Source: Casp-alpha2 sp036337015
GTDB taxonomy: Bacteria > Pseudomonadota > Alphaproteobacteria > Rhodospirillales > Casp-alpha2
Direction of reading: 5' to 3'
Assembly (NCBI GenBank): GCA_036337015.1
Contig: JAYZEZ010000005.1
Location: 186,001 to 250,000, forward strand
DNA: 64,000 nt
The position numbers and the translations under genes are program-made. The notes beneath the pieces are model-generated. The model saw nothing but the letters and a program-made list of their open reading frames with translations, ran no database searches and was not told the origin of the DNA. Shown piece by piece: positions 18,262 through 28,241 of this stretch (position 1 is its first letter; each line of letters opens with the position of its first letter).

Positions 18262-18659
18262 TTTAATATTCCTTTCCTTAGGTTCCCTTTTAGGGGGCTC
18301 TCAAAACAAATCGAAGATTTTTATTATTGCTTCCAATTATTATTTCATTTGAAAAATAATAATAAATCTTGGAAAGCCTTTTCCTCGACACTTGGGACTT
18401 AATTGTTAGTAAGCATAACATAATTTATTCTATGTGAATTATGCAGTGATGAAAGTCACACGCTTACTTTTTTTTAATTTAGAACGAATTATAATTAATA
18501 CAAATATTTTTTATCTAATTTTAATGTTTCTAGTTACTTTTTTACATAAAAAACTAGAAATAAATAGAAAAGTTCAGTTGTCCTACAGAAAGTAATGGGA
18601 TTTCCTAAAATTCTCTTTTTATTATAACTTAAAACTATTACTCGTTATGGGGACAATGA
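18262..18659. other. Divergent intergenic region, AT-rich
   Basis: A 398-nt spacer between the acidic protein gene (minus) and the ThDP enzyme gene (plus). Close to the minus-strand start is a C/G-rich hairpin-like stretch (around 18281-18297). The rest is AT-rich and probably contains both promoters. I see no gene or recognisable RNA in it. Confidence 0.5.
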
Positions 18660-20366
18660 ATGTTATCAAAAAATAGCCTTGAAAATAATGGCCTCAAATC
18701 AGCCGGAGAAGTTCTAATCGATTCCCTTCGAATCAACGGCGTTAATAAGGTGTTTTGCGTGCCCGGTGAAAGCTATCTTGCTGCTCTAGATGCGTTCCAC
18801 GATGCGCCCGAAATTCAACTTATCGTCTGTAGACAGGAAGGCGGTGCAGCAATGATGGCTGATGCGCAAGCAAGACTAACTGGGAATCCAGGCGTATGTT
18901 TCGTTACTCGTGGACCCGGTGCTGCTAATGCAGCCGCTGGAATTCACATTGCAATGCAAGATTCAACTCCCTTAATACTGCTTATTGGACAAATTGCTCG
19001 CAATCATAGTGAGCGTGAAGCCTTTCAAGAAATTGACTACCGCCGTATGTTTAGTCAAATGGCAAAATGGGTTGGGCAAGTTGATGATGAGTCTCGGATG
19101 GCAGAATATGTTAGCCATGCTTTTTTCCGTGCCCAGGCAGGTCGTCCAGGTCCTGTAGTTTTAGCCCTTCCTGAAGACATGCTAAGAGCTCGCACAAAAG
19201 TTAACAACTTAGGGCGAGCAGCTGAGATTCAAAGTCATCCTGGGAAAGACGATATTGTTAAACTACGTGACCTCATAGAAAAAGCCGAAAAGCCCCTAGC
19301 GATTATTGGTGGCAGCGGGTGGAACAAAAAGGCATGCGAGAATTTTATGACTTTTGCAGAAAAAAATAAAATTCCAGTCTGTGCGACTTTCCGTTGCCAA
19401 GACCGTTTCGATAACACACATCCAAGTTATTGCGGAGATTTGGGTGTGGGCCAAAATCCAGAATTACAGAAACGCGTTCAAAATGCCGATGTTTTACTCG
19501 TAGTAGGTGCACGACTTGGTGAGATGTCGACCGAGGGCTATACCTTGATTGACATACCAAAACCCAAACAACGCATGATCCATATCCATCAGGGAGCGGA
19601 AGAACTTGGCTGGGTTTATCAACCTGAATTGGCTATAAATTCAGGTATGAAAAACATCGCAACAGCCCTAAATGAATTGTCGCCAGTGAAAGTTAACTGG
19701 AAAAAGTGGACGAAAGCAGCACGTGATGAATACTTGAAATGGACAATACCCCCATCAACCCCGGGAGATGTACAAATGGGGACAATTATGACATGGCTCA
19801 ACGAAAATATTGATGCTGATACAATTGTCTGCAACGGTGCTGGAAATTTTTCCTCTTGGGCAAACCGATTTTATCGTTATCGTGAACTTGGTACTCTGCT
19901 TGGACCTACAAGCGGAACTATGGGATTTGGTCTGCCAGCAGCTTTAGCGGCCAAATTGGAATACCCAGAACGTACCGTAATCTCTTTTTCAGGGGATGGG
20001 GATTTTTTGATGACAGGTCAGGAGTTCGGAACGGCTATACAATACGGGGCTAATATCATTGTACTAGTTGGAAATAACTCGATGTATGGAACCATACGAA
20101 TGCATCAAGAGCGTGATTATCCTGGACGCGTTTCCGGTACAGGTCTAGTCAATCCAGATTTTGCTGCCTATGCTAATGCCTTTGGAGGTTTTGGCGCTAT
20201 CGTTAAAAAAACTGAAGAATTTCCTAATGCCTTTGAAGCCGCAAAGCTTTCAAACAAACCGGCAATCATAGAAATTCGGGTAGATCCAGATGCGATATCA
20301 CCATCTACTACACTAAAGAAACTACGCCAAAAAGCACTAGATCAAAAATTGGACACATTAAAATAA
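18660..20366 (+). CDS. Thiamine diphosphate-dependent enzyme, acetolactate synthase-like
   Basis: A 568-residue ThDP enzyme of the IlvB-like superfamily: N-terminal pyrimidine-binding domain with the catalytic Glu (E60, in CRQEGGAAMMAD), a central domain, and a C-terminal diphosphate-binding motif GDG at 445-447 with Asn at 472-473. No ilvN small subunit follows, so it is unlikely to be the biosynthetic acetolactate synthase; oxalyl-CoA decarboxylase, sulfoacetaldehyde or benzoylformate-type reactions remain possible. A GGGGA ribosome site precedes the start. Its stop overlaps the next ATG by 1 nt (TAATG). Confidence 0.85.
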   Translation: MLSKNSLENNGLKSAGEVLIDSLRINGVNKVFCVPGESYLAALDAFHDAPEIQLIVCRQEGGAAMMADAQARLTGNPGVCFVTRGPGAANAAAGIHIAMQDSTPLILLIGQIARNHSEREAFQEIDYRRMFSQMAKWVGQVDDESRMAEYVSHAFFRAQAGRPGPVVLALPEDMLRARTKVNNLGRAAEIQSHPGKDDIVKLRDLIEKAEKPLAIIGGSGWNKKACENFMTFAEKNKIPVCATFRCQDRFDNTHPSYCGDLGVGQNPELQKRVQNADVLLVVGARLGEMSTEGYTLIDIPKPKQRMIHIHQGAEELGWVYQPELAINSGMKNIATALNELSPVKVNWKKWTKAARDEYLKWTIPPSTPGDVQMGTIMTWLNENIDADTIVCNGAGNFSSWANRFYRYRELGTLLGPTSGTMGFGLPAALAAKLEYPERTVISFSGDGDFLMTGQEFGTAIQYGANIIVLVGNNSMYGTIRMHQERDYPGRVSGTGLVNPDFAAYANAFGGFGAIVKKTEEFPNAFEAAKLSNKPAIIEIRVDPDAISPSTTLKKLRQKALDQKLDTLK

Positions 20367-21331
20367 TGCTAAAATTGGTTGTGAAATTTACGGCCTTTCT
20401 AACAATAGCCATTGTAGGATTAATCCCTGTTACAGCATTAATAGTAGACGATGTAACTGTAGTTAAGGTGTTAAAAGAAGTCCCTAGCGGATATAAATAT
20501 TCAAAAAATATAATAAAGCGAAAACAACAAATAGCATCAACAATTAATAATTATGTTGATGACACTTTATTCCAACTAGAATTAATTATCTTTGAGTTTT
20601 CTGGGGACATTTTTGCCCGCTTACAACCAACTATATTAGAATTAATGGATACCTTCCTACCAGATAGACAGCCCAAAAAAGTAATTGTCTATTTGTCTGT
20701 CCAACCAAAAAAGGCATCTAATTCAGATTTAGTCAGCAAACCAACTAAGCCAGCACAAGAACCTTTAAACATAAAACAAAATTCCAGAAAACTATCACCT
20801 CATCCTAAACATAAATCAGATAGGGCCAAGGATTCAAAAACATTAAAATCAACACTCAAACAAAAATCATCGGATTCCAAAAATACTGGTAAAAAAATAA
20901 GGCAAATAAAAAACAAAGGAAAAAAGAAGAATATCAGAATTGATTCTGCAAAAAAGGATCATAAACGAGGCTTAAAGTATTACAAAGCCAAGAAATTCAA
21001 GAAGGCATCAGAATGGTTTAAACAAGCAGCAAAGAAAGGTCATGCTAGTGCCCAATATAATCTAGGAGTTATGAGTTATTTAGGACAAGGAGTACCACAA
21101 GACTATACCCAAGCAGCAAATTGGTTTGAGAAAGCAGGCAACCAGGACCATGCAAGCGCGCAATATAACTTGGGATATATTTACTATGAAGGCAAGGGTG
21201 TAGAAAAAGACAACTTGCAGGCATATATGTGGATTGATCGTTCTGCAAATCTCGGAGATAAGAAAGCAATCAAGGCACGAGATACAATGCAAATCATCTT
21301 ACCTAAAGATATTTTCAATGATTTTAATTAG
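20366..21331 (+). CDS. Sel1-repeat protein with N-terminal membrane anchor
   Basis: A 321-residue protein: a hydrophobic N-terminal segment (residues 2-27) that acts as signal or anchor, a hydrophilic domain, a long Lys/Ser-rich linker (about 115-195), and two to three Sel1-type repeats (GLKYYKAKKFKKASEWF, then two units containing ASAQYNLG at about 225-300). The repeats are protein-binding scaffolds, so a periplasmic assembly or signalling role is possible. The ATG overlaps the stop of the ThDP enzyme gene, so translation is coupled, although the functional link is obscure. Confidence 0.8.
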   Translation: MLKLVVKFTAFLTIAIVGLIPVTALIVDDVTVVKVLKEVPSGYKYSKNIIKRKQQIASTINNYVDDTLFQLELIIFEFSGDIFARLQPTILELMDTFLPDRQPKKVIVYLSVQPKKASNSDLVSKPTKPAQEPLNIKQNSRKLSPHPKHKSDRAKDSKTLKSTLKQKSSDSKNTGKKIRQIKNKGKKKNIRIDSAKKDHKRGLKYYKAKKFKKASEWFKQAAKKGHASAQYNLGVMSYLGQGVPQDYTQAANWFEKAGNQDHASAQYNLGYIYYEGKGVEKDNLQAYMWIDRSANLGDKKAIKARDTMQIILPKDIFNDFN

Positions 21332-21356
21332 AAACCAAGTGATAGTTTTTTATTAA

Positions 21357-22232
21357 TTATCTATTAATTATGGCCTCACGATAGGTAATGTACAAACCAC
21401 AAGCGACGACAAAACCCGCTCCAATCCAAGTCCAAGCATCCGGAAACTCGTCAAATATTATGACCCCAAATACGACTGCCCAAATCATACTAATGTATTT
21501 AAATGGCGCAAGCAAAGCAGCTTCAGCCCAACGAAATCGCTCTATCAAAATAAAATGAGCGCCTCCAACTAATAATCCGCTAAGGCCCATTAAAGCAAAA
21601 TCCAAAATCTTTATAGTTGGCCAACCAAAAGGCAGCGTGAAAAGCCCGAACAAAATAATGGATACAGTGGAAAAAAAGAAAATCGATAAAGATGTCTCAT
21701 ACGCTGAAATACGACGAGTAGTAATATCCCTGAGTGCTCCAGCAAGACTTGCTAACAATGGAAAAACTGCAGCCCACTGAAGTGCAGAACTACCGGGCCG
21801 AATCATAATCATTACACCAATAAATCCGACACCTACCGCTGCCCAACGACGCCATTTAACCTGCTCGCCAAGCATAGGCCCTGCAAGGGCCGTCATAAAT
21901 AATGGGCCTGCGAAAGTAATGGCTATAGCATCTGCCAAGGGCAAATAAGAAACACCTGTCAAAAATAAAAAACCACTAGCAAAAGCGAAACCAGCACGCT
22001 GAAATTGGCCGTAAAAATTATTTATACGGATAATTTTTATACTTCCTGACCTAAAAATTATGATGAAAATCAATGTTAAAACAATGAGGCCACGATAAAA
22101 TAACAATTGCCCAACCGGATAATCATCAGTCAGCCATTTTAATACCGCATCATTAGCCGTTAGGAGAAAACCTCCAAGTATCGAATATAAAATTCCCCTT
22201 CCAGGTGATTTTGATCCCTGGAGTTTAACCAA
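21357..22232 (-). CDS. EamA/DMT-family transporter
   Basis: A 291-residue, ten-helix drug/metabolite transporter of the EamA type, with two repeated halves. The first half contains RGLIVLTLIF and LTGVSYLPLADAIAITFAGPLFM; the second ends in DAWTWIGAGFVVACGLY. The frame stays open upstream into the preceding gene. TTG 22232 is taken as the start since it is 2 nt past that gene's stop and gives a natural length. The substrate is unknown. It is probably co-transcribed with the upstream SpmA/SpmB-like gene. Confidence 0.82.
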   Translation of the reverse strand: MVKLQGSKSPGRGILYSILGGFLLTANDAVLKWLTDDYPVGQLLFYRGLIVLTLIFIIIFRSGSIKIIRINNFYGQFQRAGFAFASGFLFLTGVSYLPLADAIAITFAGPLFMTALAGPMLGEQVKWRRWAAVGVGFIGVMIMIRPGSSALQWAAVFPLLASLAGALRDITTRRISAYETSLSIFFFSTVSIILFGLFTLPFGWPTIKILDFALMGLSGLLVGGAHFILIERFRWAEAALLAPFKYISMIWAVVFGVIIFDEFPDAWTWIGAGFVVACGLYITYREAIINR

Positions 22233-22234
22233 GT

Positions 22235-23536
22235 TTAGTATCCATAAAGCATAGAGACAATAAAAACGGCGGCGACAATTCCCGCAATATCTGCGCAAAT
22301 AGCTGCTACAATAGCATGCCGTACTCGTCGTATTCCTACAGCACCAAAATAAACTGCTAGAACATAGAAAGTGGTTTCTGTAGAACCCTGAAAGGTCGAT
22401 ACCAAGTAGCCAATATAGCTATCTGGACCAATTGTTGGGTTCTGAATTATCGAGGCGAGGACTCCATAAGCCCCAGAGCCGCTAAGCGGACGCAACAATG
22501 CCATCGGCAACGCTTCAGTAGGAAGCCCAAAAATACCAGTAACCGAGCCCAAAGGGCCGATAAGCATATTCATTGCACCTGATGCCCTAAACATAGCAAC
22601 AGCAACCAAAATTGCTACTAAGTAGGGTATAATTCGAAGTGCTACTTCAAAACCCTCCTTGGCTCCCTCAACAAAAGCTTCATAGATATTTATCCCACGT
22701 AGAACCCCAAATCCTAACATACCGACCATTAAACTAGGAATGATCCATGGCGCAATTGACCTGCCAAAGAAAATAGTCAACGGAATAATAGCTAATATTC
22801 CAACCAGTACCGTTATAGACACCCAGGCGGGATACCCTTCTGTCACATCTTCGTTTTTTGCAGATTCAATAGACCGGTGACGTGCTTCATCACTTTCTTT
22901 TTTAATTTGATTTGGCTTAATTAACCAGTAACGCTGAAGAGATTTAGCCATTAATATCGCTACTGTGGTAGAACAAATAGTTGCAAACAACGTTGTTGGG
23001 AGAATCCCCGCTGGATCAGTTGACCCTGCAGCAGCACGTAAAGCTATTACCCCAGTGGGAAGCAAAGTCACTGAGGACGTATTTATTGCTAGAAATAAAA
23101 CCATAGCATTTGATGCAGTACCTGGCGTCTGATTTAAGGTTTCAAGCTGTTGCATGGCACGGATTCCAAATGGTGTAGCAGCATTACCTAATCCTAAGGC
23201 ATTGGCCGCAATATTGAGAATCATGGAGCCCATAGCAGGATGATCAAAAGGAACTTCTGGAAACAAGCGCACCATTAAAGGACGTACAGTTCGGGCTATG
23301 ATCAACAAAAGCCCACCTTCTTCAGCCACCTTCATCAAACCCAAAAATAATGCCATTACTCCGATCAAGCCAAGGGCTAGGGTAACTGAGCCCGTAGCCG
23401 CATCAATCATTGCAACTGCTAAATCTTGCATTGGCCCCGCCGTATTAGACGAGTCTTCAGATGGCGCCCAAGTTAATTGACGAAAAGCTGCAACCAAAAA
23501 GGCTATGATGACGATTCCAAAAAAAATTGCGCTCAA
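22235..23536 (-). CDS. Fused SpmA/SpmB-like nucleoside-recognition membrane protein
   Basis: A 433-residue integral membrane protein with two Gate (nucleoside-recognition) domains separated by a hydrophilic linker (about 215-240), corresponding to Bacillus spore maturation proteins A and B joined together. Visible signatures are LNIAANALGLGNAATPFGI in the first half and GSGAYGV plus GSTETTFYVLAVYFG in the second. Fused forms occur in many non-sporulating proteobacteria and the transported or sensed ligand is unknown. It is followed 2 nt later by the EamA transporter gene. Confidence 0.88.
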   Translation of the reverse strand: MSAIFFGIVIIAFLVAAFRQLTWAPSEDSSNTAGPMQDLAVAMIDAATGSVTLALGLIGVMALFLGLMKVAEEGGLLLIIARTVRPLMVRLFPEVPFDHPAMGSMILNIAANALGLGNAATPFGIRAMQQLETLNQTPGTASNAMVLFLAINTSSVTLLPTGVIALRAAAGSTDPAGILPTTLFATICSTTVAILMAKSLQRYWLIKPNQIKKESDEARHRSIESAKNEDVTEGYPAWVSITVLVGILAIIPLTIFFGRSIAPWIIPSLMVGMLGFGVLRGINIYEAFVEGAKEGFEVALRIIPYLVAILVAVAMFRASGAMNMLIGPLGSVTGIFGLPTEALPMALLRPLSGSGAYGVLASIIQNPTIGPDSYIGYLVSTFQGSTETTFYVLAVYFGAVGIRRVRHAIVAAICADIAGIVAAVFIVSMLYGY

Positions 23537-23789
23537 AAATTACGTCCTATCCAAAATGTTTATTATCTACTCCACATGTTCATCTTTAACATCAAGAAAT
23601 AAAATGGTGGGATTTCTATGGTTATAATTCTTAGTCTTAATCATTTAAAAAGCTAATCTTTTTTAGAAAACTCTAATAGGGGTTTTTGGTAATTAACTGC
23701 TCAAAATAATACATTTAGGTTTCTTTTTCACTAAACTTTACTATTAATATTAAATCTTTAATAAAGACTCGTAATCCTTGAGAAAAAAT

Positions 23790-26060
23790 ATGACTGAAGA
23801 CATAGATAAAAAAAGAGCCCTCAATTATCACCGTCTTCCAAAACCGGGCAAACTAACTATTGCTGCAACGAAGCCCCTGGCAACTCAGGATGATTTAGCA
23901 TTGGCCTATTCACCTGGGGTGGCTAATGCATGTGAAGCAATTGTTGATAATCCAAAGGAGGTTGCAGAACTAACTGTAAGGCAGAACTTAGTTGGTGTTA
24001 TTACAAACGGTTCTGCTGTTCTGGGACTTGGCAATATAGGCGCCTTAGCGGCAAAGCCAGTTATGGAGGGCAAGGCTGTCTTATTTAAAAAATTTGCTGG
24101 CATTGATGTATTTGATATCGAGATTGATGAGAAAAATCCAGATAAGCTAGCGGATATAATTTCTAGTCTTGAGCCAACCTTTGGTGCGATCAATCTTGAG
24201 GACATCAAATCTCCAGATTGTTTTATTTTAGAAAGCAAACTGCGAGAACGCATGAGCATTCCCGTTTTTCATGATGATCAGCACGGTACAGCTATAGTAG
24301 CAGGAGCAGCATTAGTGAACGGGCTAAGGGTTGTCGGCAAAAAAATTGAAGAAGTAAAGCTAGTCTCCACGGGAGGCGGTGCAGCTGGGATAGCCTGTTT
24401 AAATCTTTTTGTCGAATTGGGAGTAAAAAAAGAAAATATCATCTTAGTCGATCATGTCGGGGTTGTTTTTAAGGGGCGGAAAAAGGACGTAACAAATGAA
24501 AAAGGTAAATATGCACAAGATACCAAAGCCCGAAATCTAGTCGATGCAATCAAGGGTGCAGATGTATTCTTAGGTCTATCAGCTGGAGGAATTCTTAAAA
24601 AGTCTATGGTCAGAACAATGGCATCAAAACCATTAATCATGGCCCTAGCAAATCCAGATCCAGAGATACTTCCAGAAGAAGCAAAGATGGCAAATCCCGA
24701 GGCCGTCCTAGCAACTGGCAGATCGGATTTTCCAAATCAAGTTAACAACGTTCTATGTTTTCCATTTATTTTTAGAGGAGTGCTGGACGTAGGCGCAACT
24801 ATTATAAACGAAAGTATGAAAATGGCAGCGGTTAACGCCATAGCCGACCTAGCAATGGCAGACAGTTCAGAAACTGTAGCTAAAGCTTACGGTGGAGAAA
24901 ATTTAATATTTGGACCTAATTACCTAATTCCTAAGCCCTTCGATCCTCGTTTGATAATGAAAATAGCTCCAGCAGTAGCACTAGCTGCTATGGAAAGTGG
25001 GGTTGCTACGAGGCCAATCAAAGACTTTGATGCTTATTCCGAAAAATTATCACGTTTTGTATTTCGTTCTGGTATGTTGATGAAACCTGTTTTTAATAAG
25101 GCACGCCAAGACCCCAAACGTTTAGTCATGGCCGAAGGAGAAAGCCATAGAGTAATTCGTGCAACCCAAATGCTCGTTGACGATGGAATAGCAAGACCAA
25201 TCCTAATAGGGCGACCTGAAGTAATAAAAAACCGCATAAAAAGACTAGGCTTAAGATTAAAATTCGAAACGGACTTTGATGTTGTCAATCCAGAAAGTGA
25301 TGCACGTTATGATAATTATTGGCGGGGGTATCATAATTTAATGTGCCGACGTGGAGTTTCACCCGAAACCGCCCGCACCGTTATAAGAACTAATTCTACT
25401 GTAATCGCTGCAATGATGCTTCATTTTGGAGAAGCAGATTCGATGATTTGCGGTACAAGTGGACAATACAAAAATCACCTCAATCATCTACTTAATATTA
25501 TAGGCAAGGCTGAGGGTGTTTTAGATGTATCTGCATTATCTACTTTGATACTACCCAATGGCACATTTTTTTTATGTGATACACATGTAACGCAAAATCC
25601 AAGTGTTGAGGAATTAGTGCAAATGACTTTATTGAGCGTTGAAGCTGTCAAACGTTTTGGTGAAAAGCCCAGAGTAGCACTTCTTTCTCACTCAAATTTC
25701 GGAAGTGACCAATCTTCATCTGCTAAAAAAATGCGAGATGCTGTAAAAATACTTAAATTAAAAGATCCAAACCTAGAAGTAGAAGGTGAAATGCAAGCAG
25801 ATGTTGCCCTCAATGAAAGTCTACGTGAACGTATTTTTCCGGATTCAAGACTAAATGGAAATGCCAATTTATTAGTACTACCTGATTTAGATACTGCCAA
25901 TACGGCTTTTAATTTATTAAAATCTTTAAGTGGTGGTTTGTCCGTTGGGCCAATGTTAATTGGTGCTGCTAAACCTGCGCATATATTGACCCCATCGGTA
26001 TCTGCACAAGGAATAGTTAACATAAGCGCTCTTGCAGTAGTAGATGCACAATCTCGCTAA
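23790..26060 (+). CDS. maeB: NADP-dependent malic enzyme with phosphotransacetylase-like domain
   Basis: A 756-residue multidomain malic enzyme: residues 1-430 are the malic enzyme (YSPGVA, the NGSAVLGLGNIG motif, PVFHDDQHGTAIV, and the NAD-fold GGGAAGIACL), and 430-756 are a phosphate acetyltransferase-like domain (MAEGESHRVIRA, then CGTSGQYKNHL) that is regulatory in known members. It decarboxylates malate to pyruvate with NADP. ATG 23790 gives the family N-terminus; a TTG 12 nt upstream is in frame but unlikely. Confidence 0.93.
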   Translation: MTEDIDKKRALNYHRLPKPGKLTIAATKPLATQDDLALAYSPGVANACEAIVDNPKEVAELTVRQNLVGVITNGSAVLGLGNIGALAAKPVMEGKAVLFKKFAGIDVFDIEIDEKNPDKLADIISSLEPTFGAINLEDIKSPDCFILESKLRERMSIPVFHDDQHGTAIVAGAALVNGLRVVGKKIEEVKLVSTGGGAAGIACLNLFVELGVKKENIILVDHVGVVFKGRKKDVTNEKGKYAQDTKARNLVDAIKGADVFLGLSAGGILKKSMVRTMASKPLIMALANPDPEILPEEAKMANPEAVLATGRSDFPNQVNNVLCFPFIFRGVLDVGATIINESMKMAAVNAIADLAMADSSETVAKAYGGENLIFGPNYLIPKPFDPRLIMKIAPAVALAAMESGVATRPIKDFDAYSEKLSRFVFRSGMLMKPVFNKARQDPKRLVMAEGESHRVIRATQMLVDDGIARPILIGRPEVIKNRIKRLGLRLKFETDFDVVNPESDARYDNYWRGYHNLMCRRGVSPETARTVIRTNSTVIAAMMLHFGEADSMICGTSGQYKNHLNHLLNIIGKAEGVLDVSALSTLILPNGTFFLCDTHVTQNPSVEELVQMTLLSVEAVKRFGEKPRVALLSHSNFGSDQSSSAKKMRDAVKILKLKDPNLEVEGEMQADVALNESLRERIFPDSRLNGNANLLVLPDLDTANTAFNLLKSLSGGLSVGPMLIGAAKPAHILTPSVSAQGIVNISALAVVDAQSR

Positions 26061-26122
26061 AAATAATCAAAACGACATCATTCATCTATTTAATTACTTT
26101 CATAGAATCGCTTCTAATAAAT

Positions 26123-26305
26123 TCAGGCAAAATCTTCCATATCTAGCTCTAATAGATCAAGTGCAAGATCATCTGCTAAAGAATTTACTATACGCAAACC
26201 AGCTTCAAATTTGTCATATACAGGTACAGGAACACCTGTAATTGTGTTGTATTCCGCCATCAAGAAGTCTTCCTGATCATTGTTGGTTAAAAATTCAGTT
26301 CCCAT
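26123..26305 (-). CDS. Small acidic hypothetical protein
   Basis: A 60-residue protein, strongly acidic and without cysteine. It has a PVPVYDKFEAG central motif and an amphipathic acidic C-terminus (LDLLELDMEDFA). A good AGGAGA ribosome site sits about 6 nt before the ATG, so it is very likely translated. It is divergent from the type I secretion genes with a 435-nt gap, and convergent with maeB. The acidic, aromatic/hydrophobic terminus faintly resembles type I secretion signals, but this is speculation. Family not recognised. Confidence 0.65.
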   Translation of the reverse strand: MGTEFLTNNDQEDFLMAEYNTITGVPVPVYDKFEAGLRIVNSLADDLALDLLELDMEDFA

Positions 26306-26740
26306 TAGTCATCTCCTAATTTATACAATTTAAAAGCAATTTCTCACTGCATAAATTAAAAGCAATTTACGTGCCAACATTTTGACCCTTTATACGAGAG
26401 TCCGTTAACATATTGATAAATAATAATTTAATTTTACTAATAGAACTACGCAATTCTTCAAATAATTGTCATAAATTGCTATATCAGAAAGATATAAAAT
26501 TTCCCGTTATTAGCCAGAAACTATAATTCAAAAACATTTTATTTTCTTATCCGCACTCAATTTTAATAGAAATTAATTTCTAGATAACAGATTTGTTGTT
26601 TAGGGAAATTAAAATCACAACAATTTTATCCCCAAATTTCACTCAAAAATCCTTGTTAATCAAACATCTGGTGTCGTATAAGGTTTATACGTTTATGAGT
26701 TAATAATCGCTACATTTTTAAAATTTCGGAACAAATAGAC
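26306..26740. other. Divergent regulatory region before the type I secretion operon
   Basis: A 435-nt AT-rich spacer between the small acidic gene (minus) and tolC (plus). It contains one perfect inverted repeat (26675-26691), described separately. I see no other gene, tRNA or clear ncRNA. Confidence 0.5.
26675..26691 (+). promoter_or_regulatory. Inverted repeat upstream of tolC, operator-like
   Basis: CGTATAA-GGT-TTATACG: perfect 7-bp arms with a 3-nt spacer, lying 50 nt before the TolC-type start. This spacing and symmetry suit a dimeric regulator's operator. No promoter can be fixed next to it with confidence. Confidence 0.4.
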
Positions 26741-28054
26741 TTGTCGAATTTTGCGAAGAAAATCCAGGTTGCCGTAATTCTTGCTTCAACAATGATTGCG
26801 ATAGGAACTATTGCGCATGCTCAAGCGGAAACACTCTATCAGTCAATACAATATTTATCTAAAAATCAGAAACAAATTAAAGCAGCTCAGGCAGATGTTG
26901 ATGCTGCTATAGAAAGAGTTGAGGCCGCTTGGGGGGCGTGGTACCCCGAACTATCAATAACTACAAATTGGGGAAGAGAAAAACAAAACAAGGCTTCTGG
27001 AACAGCAGATAGTGAGGAACATCCTCGTGAATTTGGAGCCACAGTTACTCAAAATGTTTGGGATTTTGGATCAACGAACTCCGCAATCGACTCTGCTCTT
27101 TTAACATTAGAACGTTCAAGAATTAATTTAACATCCACACGTCAAGCAATTGTACTACAAGGAATTGAGGCTCATTTAAATCTAGTTCGTGCAAATAAAG
27201 TATTAAAATTTGCCAATAGTTCTGCTGAAAATATTAGAGGTCAACTTAAACTTGAAGATGCGCGCGTTCAGCGTGGAGGAGGTTTGGCCACTGATGTTCT
27301 TCAAGCAAAAACACAGTTAGCAGGCGCAGAAGCACGTGCAAATAGTTCTGCTGCTGGACTTAGAAATGCAATGAATGCATACCGTCGTTTTTTTAAGAAG
27401 TTACCAGAAAAAATTGAAGATCTTGAAGAACCTCGTGTACCATTTGAGCTACTACCAAAATCTGAAGAAGAAATGCTAAAGGTTTTATTTAAAAATAATC
27501 CTGGATTAAAACTTTCTAAACTAGATGCAGATATCCTCGACCAGACGGTCATTAAGACTCGAGCAGATGAATTTTTTCCAAAAGTTAATGCAACAGCTTC
27601 GACGAAAGCTAAAACTGATGCTGGAGGAACTGCTGGTTCTGCGACAGAACAATTATTCAAAATCGAACTAACATATTCACTAAATCTAGGGCTTACTGAA
27701 AGAAACACCCTGAAAGCCTCTAGGCAAGATCACTTAGCTGGAACTGAACGTTATATTGATGCTCGTGCGTCTATAGAACAACAAGCAAGGGATTTATGGA
27801 GTAATTATAAACGCGATAAGGAAAACTCTGATTTCTTAAAAAACCAGGCTAATATCGCTAGCGAGTTCCTAGATTTAGCCCGAAAGGAACGTGAATTAGG
27901 TAATCGCACTTTAATGGATGTACTCTCTGGTGAAACTGCTTTGATTAATGCTAACAGTGATGCTGCGTCAACTGAGACTGACTTGAAATTGGATGTCTTT
28001 CGAATATTGAATATCATTGGCCTTTTGGATGCAGACGTTCTTGCGCCTAGCTAA
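26741..28054 (+). CDS. TolC-type outer-membrane efflux protein of a type I secretion system
   Basis: A 437-residue outer-membrane channel component with a signal peptide (residues 1-27, cleavage after AHA). The TolC/OEP fold is shown by two duplicated helical halves (start: QSIQYLSKNQKQIKAAQADVDAA; second half around 230-400 with ARKERELGNRTLMDVLSGETAL). The start is TTG with a weak ribosome site. It is the first of three genes with ABC and HlyD components, so it likely forms the outer-membrane exit of that exporter. Confidence 0.88.
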   Translation: MSNFAKKIQVAVILASTMIAIGTIAHAQAETLYQSIQYLSKNQKQIKAAQADVDAAIERVEAAWGAWYPELSITTNWGREKQNKASGTADSEEHPREFGATVTQNVWDFGSTNSAIDSALLTLERSRINLTSTRQAIVLQGIEAHLNLVRANKVLKFANSSAENIRGQLKLEDARVQRGGGLATDVLQAKTQLAGAEARANSSAAGLRNAMNAYRRFFKKLPEKIEDLEEPRVPFELLPKSEEEMLKVLFKNNPGLKLSKLDADILDQTVIKTRADEFFPKVNATASTKAKTDAGGTAGSATEQLFKIELTYSLNLGLTERNTLKASRQDHLAGTERYIDARASIEQQARDLWSNYKRDKENSDFLKNQANIASEFLDLARKERELGNRTLMDVLSGETALINANSDAASTETDLKLDVFRILNIIGLLDADVLAPS

Positions 28055-28241
28055 AAATTAAGTAGCCTAAGGATTAAAGATATAACTTCTTAAATATTTA
28101 ATACTGGTAAAAAATTAACTAGAATTTAAATTTTTAAGACTTTTAAAGAGCGGTAAAAAATACGTAAAATTTTTTAGGGGAACTTGCTTAAATAAATAAA
28201 CATCGCGTGTTTCACCCCCGCTCTTGGAATGAATAAATACA

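Noticed and set aside
17371..18402. Several open plus-strand frames opposite the acidic protein gene, one of 233 codons
   Set aside because: They arise from the biased codons of the acidic gene, have no ribosome sites and read as Ser/Thr/His-rich shadow protein.
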